This document shows positions 44,519 to 52,913 of a stretch of 64,000 nucleotides of DNA, in pieces. The notes beneath the pieces were generated by a model. That model made no database searches. It had not been told where the DNA came from and saw only the letters and a list, made by a program, of their open reading frames with translations. Origin of the DNA: Pseudomonas vanderleydeniana (lineage in GTDB: Bacteria; Pseudomonadota; Gammaproteobacteria; Pseudomonadales; Pseudomonadaceae); NCBI RefSeq assembly GCF_014268755.2, contig NZ_CP077093.1, positions 4,948,001-5,012,000 on the forward strand, written 5' to 3'. The stretch's first letter is position 1. Each line of letters opens with the position of its first letter. Both the position numbers and the translations under genes were made by a program.

Positions 44519-46468
44519 ATGCGGCTGTTTCTCTGCGAAAAACCCTCCCAGGCCAAGGATATTGCCGCCGTGCTCGGGGCCACGCGCCGTGGCGATGGCT
44601 GCTGGGTGGGGGCCAACGCCACGGTCACCTGGTGCATCGGCCATCTGCTGGAAACCGCCCCGCCGGATGCCTACGACGCCCGCTACAAGCGCTGGGTACT
44701 GGCCGACCTGCCGATCGTCCCGGAAAAATGGAAGATGCAGGTCAAGCCCAAGACCGCCAGCCAGTTCAAGGCGGTCAAGCGCCTGCTGGGCGAGGCCCGG
44801 GAACTGGTGATCGCCACCGACGCCGACCGCGAGGGCGAGATGATTGCCCGTGAACTGGTCGAGCATTGCCGCTACCGCGGGCCGATCCAGCGACTCTGGC
44901 TATCGGCACTCGACGATGCGTCGATCCGCAAGGCCCTGGCGAGCCTCAAGCCGGGCGGCGAAACCTTCAACCTCTACCATTCGGCCCTGGGCCGCTCGCG
45001 GGCCGACTGGCTGATCGGCATGAACATGAGCCGGCTGTTCACCCTGCTCGGCCGCCAGTCCGGCTACCAGGGCGTGCTGCCGGTGGGCCGGGTGCAGACG
45101 CCGACCTTGCGCCTGGTGGTGGACCGCGACCGCAGCATCGCCGATTTCGTACCCGTGGCCTACTGGGCGATCGATGTGCACCTGCAACACGACGGCCAGC
45201 CCTTCGTTGCCCAGTGGCGAGCCCCCTCCGACGCCTGCGACGACCAGGATCGCTGCCTGAACCAGCCACTTGCCCAGCAAGCGGCGGCAGCGATGAGCGC
45301 AGCCTCCAGTGCCCGGGTGGTGAAACTCAAGACCGAGCGGATTCGTGAACCCGCGCCGCTGCCCTTCGACCTCGGCACCTTGCAGGAAGTGTGTTCGAAA
45401 CGGCTCGGGCTGGGCGCCCAGGAGACCCTGGACATCGCCCAGTCGCTGTACGAAACCCACAAGGTCATCACCTACCCGCGCAGTGACTGCGGTTTTCTGC
45501 CCCTCAGCCAGCATGGCGATGCCGCCCGGGTACTGGCGGCGCTGGAGCGGGCCGACCCGAGCCTGGGCAACCTGGCCCCGTACCTTGATCCGACACGCCG
45601 CTCACGGGCCTGGAACGATGCCAAGGTCACCGCCCACCACGGCATCATCCCGACCGGCTCGGGCGCCAGCCTGGAACGCCTGCAAGGCAAGCCGCGCGCG
45701 GTCTACACGTTGATTCGTGCCCGCTACCTGGCGCAGTTCCTGCCCAACCACGAATACGACCGCACCCAGGCCGATTTCGATTGCGCGGCACAAGCGCTGC
45801 GGGCCGTCGGCAAGCAGGTGATCGAGCCGGGCTGGAAGCGCGCCCTGCCGCAAGCTCTGACACCGGCCAAGGGCCGTGAAGCACCGGAACCACAGGCCTT
45901 GCCGAAGCTGCGCGAAGGTGACGAATGTGCGGTGAGCCGAGTCGACTTGAAGGACCTGTGGACCCAACCGCCCAAGCCCTTTACCGAAGGCGACCTGATC
46001 AAGGCGATGAAGAACGTCGCCAAGTACGTGGAAGACCCACGCCTGAAGCAGAAGCTCAAGGAAACCACCGGCATCGGCACCGAGGCCACCCGCGCCAGCA
46101 TCATCCAGGGCCTGCTGGACCGCAATTACCTGGTCAAGCACGGCAAGAGCCTGTCGGCCACCGCAGCGGCGTTCAGCCTGATCGATGCGGTCCCACGGGC
46201 GATCGCCGATCCGGGTACCACGGCCATCTGGGAACAGGCCCTGGACATGGTGCAAGGCGGCGAGATGAGCCTGGAAGAATTCGTCGCCAAGCAGGCAGCG
46301 TGGATGAGCAAGCAGGTGGGGCGCTGTGTCGAGCTGAAGCTGCAGATCAGCATGCCGCCCGGCACGTCGGCGCCTGCGCCATGGAAAAAGAAACGCAAGG
46401 CCTCCGGGACCCGACCCCCAAGAGCCCGCCGCCCGGCAAAGGCGGCGAGCAGTCGCCCAAAGAAATGA
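44519..46468 (+). CDS. topB: DNA topoisomerase III
   Basis: A 649-residue type IA topoisomerase that relaxes and decatenates DNA through a single-strand break. The Toprim acidic residues are in LVIATDADREGEMIAREL, the active-site Tyr is in VITYPRSDCGFLP, and the family feature VGRVQTPTLRLVVDRD is intact. The C-terminus is a basic tail (KKKRK, RPPRARRPAK) in place of zinc fingers, as in other TopB. ATG 44519 gives the family start MRLFLCEKPSQAKDIA; the GTG two codons earlier is less likely. Chromosomal housekeeping copy: no conjugation genes are near. Confidence 0.97.
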   Translation: MRLFLCEKPSQAKDIAAVLGATRRGDGCWVGANATVTWCIGHLLETAPPDAYDARYKRWVLADLPIVPEKWKMQVKPKTASQFKAVKRLLGEARELVIATDADREGEMIARELVEHCRYRGPIQRLWLSALDDASIRKALASLKPGGETFNLYHSALGRSRADWLIGMNMSRLFTLLGRQSGYQGVLPVGRVQTPTLRLVVDRDRSIADFVPVAYWAIDVHLQHDGQPFVAQWRAPSDACDDQDRCLNQPLAQQAAAAMSAASSARVVKLKTERIREPAPLPFDLGTLQEVCSKRLGLGAQETLDIAQSLYETHKVITYPRSDCGFLPLSQHGDAARVLAALERADPSLGNLAPYLDPTRRSRAWNDAKVTAHHGIIPTGSGASLERLQGKPRAVYTLIRARYLAQFLPNHEYDRTQADFDCAAQALRAVGKQVIEPGWKRALPQALTPAKGREAPEPQALPKLREGDECAVSRVDLKDLWTQPPKPFTEGDLIKAMKNVAKYVEDPRLKQKLKETTGIGTEATRASIIQGLLDRNYLVKHGKSLSATAAAFSLIDAVPRAIADPGTTAIWEQALDMVQGGEMSLEEFVAKQAAWMSKQVGRCVELKLQISMPPGTSAPAPWKKKRKASGTRPPRARRPAKAASSRPKK

Positions 46469-46483
46469 ACAACCTGGTGGCGG

Positions 46484-47032
46484 TTACTTCACCTTGCGGC
46501 CCAGGTCATCCACCTTGCCCCGGAGCTTGTCCAGCTCGCGCCCCTGATCGTTTACATCCCGTTTCAGCCCGGACAACTCGCTGGAACTCGACCCGGAACC
46601 GGAGTTGCGCTTGAGCTCGTCCAGTGTCCGACCGAACTTGTCGAGCGTGCGATCCTGCTCGTCCACCTTGCGCTTGAGCGCGGAGAGCTCACTGCTGCCC
46701 GAACTGGAGGAAGATCCGCCACCACGCTTGAGTTCATCGATCGTACGGGCCTGCTCCTTGATGATCTTTTTCAGATCATCCAGCTCATCGGCACTGCGTT
46801 TCTGCTGTTCGCGCAACTTCTGCAGGTCATCCACCGTGAACCGGCTATTGCGCAGCGTGTACCCGGACCCCGTGTCACCATGGCTGGCAAGCACCGCATC
46901 ATAGCCGGAGGCATCGGCGCGCTCGATCTCAACTGCCGCCTGGGCCTGGAATGGCAACAACAGGCTGCCCAACAGAAGCGCGAACACACCGGTAGAGCGA
47001 AGGGAGAAAGCAGGATTGCTACGAGGGAGCAT
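46484..47032 (-). CDS. Periplasmic coiled-coil protein with Gly/Ser-spaced repeats
   Basis: A 182-residue protein with a signal peptide (cleavage near AQAAVE). After a short leader it has three coiled-coil repeats of the form DELxxLKxxVxxQxRxLDxL(K), each about 30 residues, separated by linkers rich in Gly and Ser (KRGGGSSSSSGSSEL, KRNSGSGSSSSEL). The pattern resembles parts of Lpp-like or TolB-associated periplasmic coiled coils, but no family is recognised. The gene is convergent with topB and divergent from the SPFH gene. Function unknown. Confidence 0.75.
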   Translation of the reverse strand: MLPRSNPAFSLRSTGVFALLLGSLLLPFQAQAAVEIERADASGYDAVLASHGDTGSGYTLRNSRFTVDDLQKLREQQKRSADELDDLKKIIKEQARTIDELKRGGGSSSSSGSSELSALKRKVDEQDRTLDKFGRTLDELKRNSGSGSSSSELSGLKRDVNDQGRELDKLRGKVDDLGRKVK

Positions 47033-47281
47033 CGTGTGTCGTCCTTGTGAAGTGCCGATATGGCACATCGCTATGATCCGTTTTTCCGCCACTTGTTCCC
47101 TGCTGCCTCGAGTCTGGGAGCCCCGTCTCAGCATGAAGCGGGCTCGGCGGTTATCATGCCGGGCTGCTCGCGCTCGGCGCGGCGGCTTGCAAACTTATTG
47201 GCCATGTCGGCGGGACACGCTCTCCGGGCACTCGGGCAGCGTATTCAGGGAGTGGTTTCCCGCCCATCAAAGGAACGAAAT

Positions 47282-48154
47282 ATGACCCCCAATCTGATTG
47301 GCAAAGCGGCAGGCGGTGTAGCGGCCCTGCTCCTGCTCATCGTGTTTTTCGGCAGCTGGTACACCGTGGATGAAACCGAACGTGGCGTACTGTTGAGAAA
47401 CGGCGCGCTGGTCGGCGTCGTCGACCCGGGACTGTCGTTCAAGATGCCCTTCATCGAAAGCGTTCGCCTGATCAGTATCCAGAGCCAGGTCTCGGCCTAC
47501 GAGAACCTGCAGGCCTACAGCAAGGACCAGCAGTCGGCGCAGCTCAAGGTATCGGTATCCTGGCACGTCGCGCCGTCCGACGTGGCCAAGGTCTATACCC
47601 AGTTCAAGGACATCGACGGCATCCGCGACCGGCTGATCAGCCGCCAGGTACCGACCCAGGTCGAGAACGTCTTCGGCCAGTTCAACGCCGTGGCCGCCGT
47701 GCAGAATCGCGTGCAACTGGTCAGCGACATCTCCGCCGCCATCAAGGCATCGATCAATGGCCCGGTGATCATCGACAGCGTGCAGGTGGAGAACATCGAC
47801 TTCAGCGACGCCTACGAAAAAGCCATCGAGGCGCGCATGGCCGCCGAGGTACAGGTGAAAACCCGTGAGCAGCAACTGGCGACCGAACAGGTCCAGGCGC
47901 AGATCCGCGTGACCCAGGCCCAGGCCGAAGCGGATGCCCAGCTGGCGCAGGCCAAGGCCGATGCCCAGGCCACCGAGTTGCGTGGTCGGGCCGAAGCCGA
48001 GGCGATCAAGGCCCGTGCCCAGGCCCTGGCGAGTAACCAGAACCTGGTGGAACTGACCAAGGCCGAACGCTGGAACGGCGTACTGCCCACCACGGTACTG
48101 CCAAGCGGCACCCTGCCCTTCATCGATGCCCGGCAGGAGCGCAAAGCGGACTGA
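47282..48154 (+). CDS. SPFH-domain (prohibitin-like) membrane protein
   Basis: A 290-residue member of the stomatin/prohibitin/HflK-C group. One N-terminal helix (AAGGVAALLLLIVFFGSWY) anchors the SPFH domain (VDETERGVLLRNGALVGVVDPGLSFKMPFIESV), followed by a long Ala/Gln/Glu-rich coiled coil (QAQIRVTQAQAEADAQLAQ). Such proteins form membrane rings that scaffold proteases or lipid domains. The start follows AAAGGA. No FtsH or NfeD gene is adjacent, so it stands alone. Confidence 0.9.
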   Translation: MTPNLIGKAAGGVAALLLLIVFFGSWYTVDETERGVLLRNGALVGVVDPGLSFKMPFIESVRLISIQSQVSAYENLQAYSKDQQSAQLKVSVSWHVAPSDVAKVYTQFKDIDGIRDRLISRQVPTQVENVFGQFNAVAAVQNRVQLVSDISAAIKASINGPVIIDSVQVENIDFSDAYEKAIEARMAAEVQVKTREQQLATEQVQAQIRVTQAQAEADAQLAQAKADAQATELRGRAEAEAIKARAQALASNQNLVELTKAERWNGVLPTTVLPSGTLPFIDARQERKAD

Positions 48155-48254
48155 GGGCCGATGCCAGGAGGACGTCCACCGAAATTCGTGGCGTCCTCAC
48201 CTCACGGAGCACCTCACAAGCGAGTGGGCCGTACTCGATAGCCGGCCCCTTCAG

Positions 48255-48470
48255 TCATCTTCCCGCCCGCCCCTCGATCTGCTTGCCGAGATGACGAACC
48301 TCCGCCCGCAGCGCCTGCAACTCGCGGGTTGCCTGGTTGAGCAGTTCCCGATCCGTCGGGCGAGGCTGAGCAGCGCCGGTCACCTTCTTGCGGCCACGGT
48401 AGAGGGCGAACGCCATCAGCAGCACCATACAAGCCAGCCAGGACAGAACGATTGCGGCCTTCACTGCCAT
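48255..48470 (-). CDS. Small membrane protein with C-terminal coiled coil
   Basis: A 71-residue protein: one N-terminal helix (AAIVLSWLACMVLLMAFALY), a basic stop (RGRKK), then an amphipathic helix LNQATRELQALRAEVRHLGKQIE. The layout recalls phage-shock protein PspB, but identity cannot be claimed. It overlaps the end of the 67-residue gene upstream by ten bases, so the pair is coupled. Confidence 0.65.
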   Translation of the reverse strand: MAVKAAIVLSWLACMVLLMAFALYRGRKKVTGAAQPRPTDRELLNQATRELQALRAEVRHLGKQIEGRAGR

Positions 48471-48664
48471 ACCTCCCGAATTGCGCACACGTAGGAACAG
48501 ACAAAACAGATAATGCTGACGACGAACAAGGTGACACTGAGCAACACCATTCTTGGCGTTGCATCCCCCGCCAATAGGTACAAAGTCGAAAAGCCGGTGA
48601 TAGCAGCACCCGCTCCCATGCCAACCAGGGTCTCGCCCAGCCATCTGATCGTTTTACTTTCCAT
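48461..48664 (-). CDS. Small two-helix membrane protein
   Basis: A 67-residue protein starting MESKTIRWLGETLVGMGAG with an AAGGA ribosome site six bases before the ATG. It has two hydrophobic segments (GAGAAITGFSTLYLLAG and MVLLSVTLFVVSIICFVC). Its 3' end overlaps the start of the 71-residue gene. The two form a tiny operon of unknown role. Confidence 0.65.
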   Translation of the reverse strand: MESKTIRWLGETLVGMGAGAAITGFSTLYLLAGDATPRMVLLSVTLFVVSIICFVCSYVCAIREVWQ

Positions 48665-48843
48665 GCAGCATCCTTGCGCACGTTTTTCCCTGTATAGCCC
48701 TGACACCAGATGCTGAGGAAGCGTGAGGTAGAGGTCAACCCATCGAGTGTTTGGCGGTATTTCAGGAGAGTCGGATGCGACAAAAGGCAGTCCGCCGCAG
48801 TTGCGGATTCGACACAGGGAGAGGATTCGTCAAACGCGAGACA

Positions 48844-48875
48844 CAAAAAAGGGCCAATCTCTCGATTGACCCTTT
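48844..48875 (-). terminator. Terminator of the first tRNA-Val
   Basis: On the minus strand AAGGGTCAATC-GAGA-GATTGGCCCTT ends in a T-run. It follows the tRNA by about 30 bases. Confidence 0.85.
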
Positions 48876-48903
48876 CAGACCGCCCAGCAGAGCGGATTTT
48901 GTC

Positions 48904-48980
48904 TGGTAGGCACGATTGGACTCGAACCAACGACCCCCACCATGTCAAGGTGGTGCTCTAACCAACTGAGCTACGTGCCT
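48904..48980 (-). tRNA. tRNA-Val (GAC), copy 1
   Basis: A 77-nucleotide cloverleaf with encoded CCA. The acceptor AGGCACG pairs with CGTGCCT, and the anticodon arm CCACC-TTGACAT-GGTGG gives anticodon GAC. Identical over its whole length to the copy at 49189-49265. Confidence 0.97.
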
Positions 48981-49133
48981 GCTGTGGGCTGCATTCTACG
49001 GATTTTCTGCCGAGAGGCAACCTGTTTTTTCGCTAAGCCTATGAATAGGCTTGGAAAAATTCTCAAGGTGAGAGCTTGGGGCAAATGCCGCCCAGGGCAA
49101 AGACCAGCTCTCGAACTTTCTTCAGGACGAAAA

Positions 49134-49160
49134 AAAGGCCAATCTCTCGATTGGCCTTTT
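49134..49160 (-). terminator. Terminator of the second tRNA-Val
   Basis: AAAGGCCAATC pairs with GATTGGCCTTT around a TCTC loop; on the minus strand a T-run follows. It is nearly the same as the terminator of copy 1, showing that the duplicated unit includes the terminator. Confidence 0.85.
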
Positions 49161-49188
49161 CATACCGCCCAGCAGAGCGGATTTTGTT

Positions 49189-49265
49189 TGGTAGGCACGA
49201 TTGGACTCGAACCAACGACCCCCACCATGTCAAGGTGGTGCTCTAACCAACTGAGCTACGTGCCT
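49189..49265 (-). tRNA. tRNA-Val (GAC), copy 2
   Basis: Identical 77-nucleotide tRNA to that at 48904-48980, in the same direction 209 bases away. Each copy has its own terminator, so they are separate or partly read-through transcripts. Confidence 0.97.
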
Positions 49266-49449
49266 GCTGTGAGGCGGCATTCTACGGATTTGCCGAGGGG
49301 TGTCAACACCTTTCTTTCCGCTAAGTCTCTGAATAGGCAAATTTTTTATCGGGGCTCCAGCAGCTTCCCAATTTGGGGTGGCTGGCGGGGGTATTTCAAC
49401 TGAGGTAGCATCAGGTCACTCGTAAAAAATATAAAACAGAGGTTGCAGG

Positions 49450-50733
49450 ATGGCGAACACTCCCTACCCCCAGTCCTACTATGCCGCGTCGGCCAACCCG
49501 GTTCCCGAGCGTCCGCCCTTGCAAGATGATGTCGAAACCGATGTGTGCGTGATCGGTGCCGGCTACACCGGCCTGTCCAGCGCCCTGTTCCTCCTGGAGA
49601 ACGGTTTGCGCGTGACGGTACTGGAAGCCGCCAGGGTCGGCTTCGGCGCCTCGGGCCGCAACGGCGGCCAGATCGTCAACAGCTACAGTCGCGATATCGA
49701 CGTGATCGAGCGCAGCGTCGGGCCGAAGCAGGCGCAACTGCTCGGGCAGATGGCCTTCGAAGGCGGGCGGATCATTCGCGAGCGGATCGCCAGGTACAAC
49801 ATCCAGTGCGACCTGAAGGACGGTGGGGTGTTCGCCGCCTTGAGCAATAAACAGATGGGGCATCTCGAATCGCAGAAGAAGCTCTGGGAACGCTTTGGCC
49901 ACACCCAACTGGAACTGCTGGACCAGCGCCGCATTCGCGAAGTGGTCAACTGCGACCAATATGTCGGTGGCATGCTCGACATGAGCGGCGGGCATATCCA
50001 TCCGCTGAACCTGGCGCTGGGCGAAGCGGCGGCGGTCGAGTCGCTGGGTGGCAGGATCCATGAGCAATCGCCAGCCGTGCGCATCGAACGGGGTGCCAAT
50101 CCCGTCGTGCACACGCCCCAGGGCAAGGTCAGGGCCAAGTTCATCATCGTCGCCGGCAATGCCTATCTCGGCAACCTCGTGCCCGAACTGGCCGCCAAGT
50201 CGATGCCCTGCGGGACCCAGGTGATCACCACCGAGCCGCTGGGCGATGCGCTGGCGAAATCGTTGCTGCCGCAGGACTACTGCGTCGAAGACTGCAACTA
50301 CCTGCTCGACTACTACCGCCTCTCCGGCGACAAGCGCCTGATCTTCGGTGGTGGCGTGGTCTATGGTGCCCGCGATCCGGCGAACATCGAAGCGATCATC
50401 CGGCCGAAGATGCTCAAGGCGTTCCCGCAACTGAAGGACGTGAAGATCGACTACGCCTGGACCGGCAATTTCCTGCTGACCCTGTCGCGCCTGCCGCAAG
50501 TTGGCCGGCTGGGCGACAACATCTACTACTCCCAGGGTTGCAGCGGTCACGGCGTGACTTATACGCACCTGGCCGGCAAGGTACTGGCCGAAGCGTTGCG
50601 CGGACAGGCCGAGCGTTTCGATGCGTTTGCCGATCTGCCGCATTACCCGTTCCCCGGTGGGCAACTGCTGCGCACACCGTTCAGTGCATTGGGGGCGTGG
50701 TACTACACGATGCGGGACAAGTTGGGGATTTGA
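49450..50733 (+). CDS. FAD-dependent amine oxidase, gamma-glutamylputrescine oxidase-like
   Basis: A 427-residue flavoprotein of the DAO family, close to PuuB (gamma-glutamylputrescine oxidase). Features are the N-terminal PYPQSYYAASANPVPERPPL, the FAD motif VCVIGAGYTGLSSALFLLE, GFGASGRNGGQIVNSYS typical of this branch, and the C-terminal IYYSQGCSGHGVTYTHLAGK. It oxidises an amine to an aldehyde with H2O2 release. No other putrescine gene is adjacent here, so the substrate is a family inference. A GAGGTTGCAGG stretch supplies the ribosome site. Confidence 0.88.
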   Translation: MANTPYPQSYYAASANPVPERPPLQDDVETDVCVIGAGYTGLSSALFLLENGLRVTVLEAARVGFGASGRNGGQIVNSYSRDIDVIERSVGPKQAQLLGQMAFEGGRIIRERIARYNIQCDLKDGGVFAALSNKQMGHLESQKKLWERFGHTQLELLDQRRIREVVNCDQYVGGMLDMSGGHIHPLNLALGEAAAVESLGGRIHEQSPAVRIERGANPVVHTPQGKVRAKFIIVAGNAYLGNLVPELAAKSMPCGTQVITTEPLGDALAKSLLPQDYCVEDCNYLLDYYRLSGDKRLIFGGGVVYGARDPANIEAIIRPKMLKAFPQLKDVKIDYAWTGNFLLTLSRLPQVGRLGDNIYYSQGCSGHGVTYTHLAGKVLAEALRGQAERFDAFADLPHYPFPGGQLLRTPFSALGAWYYTMRDKLGI

Positions 50734-50741
50734 GGCGCTGG

Positions 50742-50872
50742 GGTTCCTACAGCCCCCGGTGTGGTGAACGGGGATCGATGGCCCTTCGCGGGCAAGCCCG
50801 GCTCCTACAGGATGAGTGTCGTACACCCAGTTTGCGTACGGGGCGCAAAGCTGTTGGAGCCGGGTTGCATCA
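50742..50872. repeat. REP-like element
   Basis: Dyads around CCTTCGCGGGCAAGCCCGGCTCCTACAG and CTGTTGGAGCCGGGTTGCATC (given in part) recall the Pseudomonas REP core GGGCAAGCCCG. It overlaps the end of the lipoprotein gene by a few bases. Confidence 0.6.
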
Positions 50873-51562
50873 ATGGCCGCTCAACGCCTTCCGGGCACTG
50901 GCGGCGGCCTGCTCCTGACCGGCACGGGCCAGTTCATCGGCGGCCTTCAGCCAACGCTGCTGGTCAACCTGGGCCGGCAGTTGCGTTGGCGACTGGACCA
51001 GCACCGCCCAGCCCCCGGCGCCCTTCCAGGCCGAGACGAAGGTGTCGAAGTCCATCGGCATCCGCCGGTTCATCCCTGCCCGCAGCAGGATCGTGTGCTT
51101 GAACCGGTTGTATCCGGCAATCACCGCATAACGCGGCTCGGACCAGACCCGCCCTTCATTGAACTTCACCAACACCGGATAACCGGCCGCCACCTGGGTC
51201 AGCAAGGCCGACAGATCGGGATCCAGCGGATAGACCACCATCCCGTACTCACGCGCCAGCACCTGCATGTTCTTCTGCAGGTCGGCTTCCGCCCCAGGCA
51301 GCTTCAACGGCTTGTCCAGCAGGCCAGGGGTGACGGTCACGCCCTGCTGCGCCAGCATGCTGGCCAACGCGCCGGGACCACTCTGGTAGGCCTCGCCTCG
51401 GAAGAACGGTACGCCATTGAGCTCCACACGCTCCGGCAGACGCTGTAGCTGCGGCGGCTGCCCACCGCTGCTGGAACACCCCCCCAGGGCCAGCAGCAAG
51501 GCCCCCAGCATCAGCAACCGGCGGGACGACATGGATTGAAAATGGCTTGGTCCCTTGAACAT
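50870..51562 (-). CDS. C39-peptidase-like lipoprotein lacking catalytic Cys and His
   Basis: A 230-residue lipoprotein: the signal peptide ends LLALGGC, a lipobox with Cys at about residue 29. The mature part matches the C39-like peptidase lipoproteins of Pseudomonas (VELNGVPFFRGEAYQSGPGALASML, YPVLVKFNEG, TFVSAWKGAGGWAVLV). In active C39 proteins the QCGPAAL motif carries the nucleophile Cys and HYAVVxGY the His. Here they read QSGPGAL and RYAVIAGY, so both are replaced. It is likely a binding or structural pseudo-enzyme. The ATG at 51562 has GAGAGTGAAG upstream; the inner ATG at 51532 lacks a site. Confidence 0.82.
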   Translation of the reverse strand: MFKGPSHFQSMSSRRLLMLGALLLALGGCSSSGGQPPQLQRLPERVELNGVPFFRGEAYQSGPGALASMLAQQGVTVTPGLLDKPLKLPGAEADLQKNMQVLAREYGMVVYPLDPDLSALLTQVAAGYPVLVKFNEGRVWSEPRYAVIAGYNRFKHTILLRAGMNRRMPMDFDTFVSAWKGAGGWAVLVQSPTQLPAQVDQQRWLKAADELARAGQEQAAASARKALSGH

Positions 51563-51790
51563 CTTCACTCTCTTGATCAGTTGCCAGGCGGATCCGCCCT
51601 GGCTCGGGCCTTGATCATAGGTCGGCGTCGCCCGGGGGTATAGCCTTTCAGCGCAGTTTATCCGGTGCCATAGAGCGAAATGACTGATCGCACACGACCA
51701 TTGGTCAATAGCCTGAAACACCACAGCGACTAGACTGTTCTACAAGCAAGACGAAGTGAGAGAGCCCCGATCGGGGCGAAGGAGGCGCTG

Positions 51791-51961
51791 ATGAGCCTTG
51801 TCCTGACCATTGCACTGTTGATCCTGGGTTGGCTGTCCGTTGCGGCAGCCATGTTGTGGGGAGTCCTGAGGGTTTCCCGCCGTCACCATCATCCCCATGC
51901 CCTGCCCTCGCAACCAGGCAAGGCCGGCAAGGCGAGCGGACGTCACGCCGGCGCCCATTGA
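51791..51961 (+). CDS. Small His-rich membrane protein
   Basis: A 56-residue protein with a perfect AAGGAGG ribosome site five bases before the ATG. One N-terminal helix (LTIALLILGWLSVAAAMLWGV) is followed by a basic, His-rich tail (SRRHHHPHALPSQ, ending GRHAGAH). It lies alone between the lipoprotein and terC genes. The His cluster could bind metal. Its size means it is easily missed, but the signals are strong. Function unknown. Confidence 0.7.
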   Translation: MSLVLTIALLILGWLSVAAAMLWGVLRVSRRHHHPHALPSQPGKAGKASGRHAGAH

Positions 51962-51973
51962 CCTTCCCACATG

Positions 51974-52011
51974 AAAAAAGCCGCCCGGCTCTCCCTGGAG
52001 CACCGGGCGGC
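51974..52011 (-). terminator. terC terminator
   Basis: GCCGCCCGG (51980-51988) pairs with CCGGGCGGC (52003-52011); on the minus strand six T follow (51974-51979). It starts 15 bases after the terC stop. Confidence 0.88.
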
Positions 52012-52025
52012 TTCGTCATGCCAAA

Positions 52026-52775
52026 TCAGCCTTGCGCCGCCTCGCGCTTCTGCCGCGCACGACGGGCCAGCATGTTCAGGCCCTCAATCACCGCCGAGAA
52101 GGTCATGGCGGCATACACGTAGCCCTTGGGCACGTGGGCACCGAAGCCTTCGGCGATCAGCGTCATGCCGATCATGATCAGGAAGCCCAGGGCCAGCATC
52201 ACCACGGTCGGGTTGTCATTGATGAACTTCGCCAGTGGCTCCGACGCCAGCAACATCACCGCTACCGCGACGATCACCGCAACCACCATGATCGGCAGGT
52301 GCTCGGTCATGCCCACCGCCGTGATGATGCTGTCGATGGAGAACACCAGGTCGAGCATGAGGATCTGGCCGATGGCGGCGGCGAAGCCCAGCGATACCCG
52401 CGAGCCCTTGTCTTCGCTCTCCTTCTCCTGCGGGTCCATGCTGTGGTGGATTTCCGTGGTGGCCTTCCACACCAGGAACAGGCCACCGGCAATCAGGATC
52501 ATGTCCTTCCAGGAAAACGCCTGGCCGAACACCTCGATCACCGGCGCGGTGAGCTTGACGATATAGGCGATGGTACCCAGCAGGCCCAGGCGCAGGATCA
52601 GCGCCATGCCGATGCCGATTCGCCGCGCCTTGGTGCGAAACTGCGCCGGCAGCTTGTTGGTCAGGATCGAAATGAAGATCAGGTTATCGATACCCAGTAC
52701 GACTTCCATGACGATCAACGTCAGCAAGGCAATCCAGGCGGTGGGGCTGACAGCGAGTTCCAACAGGTATTCCAT
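52026..52775 (-). CDS. TerC-family integral membrane protein
   Basis: A 249-residue membrane protein of the TerC family with about seven helices. The signature acidic metal-binding motif [14 protein letters not shown] is near residues 23-36 and its repeat [16 protein letters not shown] is in the second half. Relatives export manganese or are tied to tellurite resistance; no other ter gene is here, so tellurite is not implied. It is divergent from nhaR. Expression signals upstream were not resolved. Confidence 0.93.
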   Translation of the reverse strand: MEYLLELAVSPTAWIALLTLIVMEVVLGIDNLIFISILTNKLPAQFRTKARRIGIGMALILRLGLLGTIAYIVKLTAPVIEVFGQAFSWKDMILIAGGLFLVWKATTEIHHSMDPQEKESEDKGSRVSLGFAAAIGQILMLDLVFSIDSIITAVGMTEHLPIMVVAVIVAVAVMLLASEPLAKFINDNPTVVMLALGFLIMIGMTLIAEGFGAHVPKGYVYAAMTFSAVIEGLNMLARRARQKREAAQG

Positions 52776-52884
52776 GGTTCAGTCCTGAGTAGGGTTCACG
52801 GGCAAGCCGAGTGAATGGCTCACCGGTCGAAACGCATTCTAGGGGCGCTGATACTTCATAAAAATTCGTATTTTTCAGCGTTAT

Positions 52885-52903
52885 ACTTCGTTTTTTACGA
52901 AGT
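52885..52903. promoter_or_regulatory. Inverted repeat before nhaR
   Basis: ACTTCGT-TTTTT-ACGAAGT, a perfect 7-bp dyad, ends 10 bases before the nhaR ATG in the terC-nhaR divergent region. A related half TTCGTATTTTT lies at 52865. It suits an autoregulatory site. Confidence 0.55.
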
Positions 52904-52913
52904 GATTCCGCAC

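Noticed and set aside
52026..52775. Tellurite resistance operon
   Set aside because: Only the TerC family protein gene is present; terA, terB, terD, terE and terZ are absent, so tellurite is not implied.
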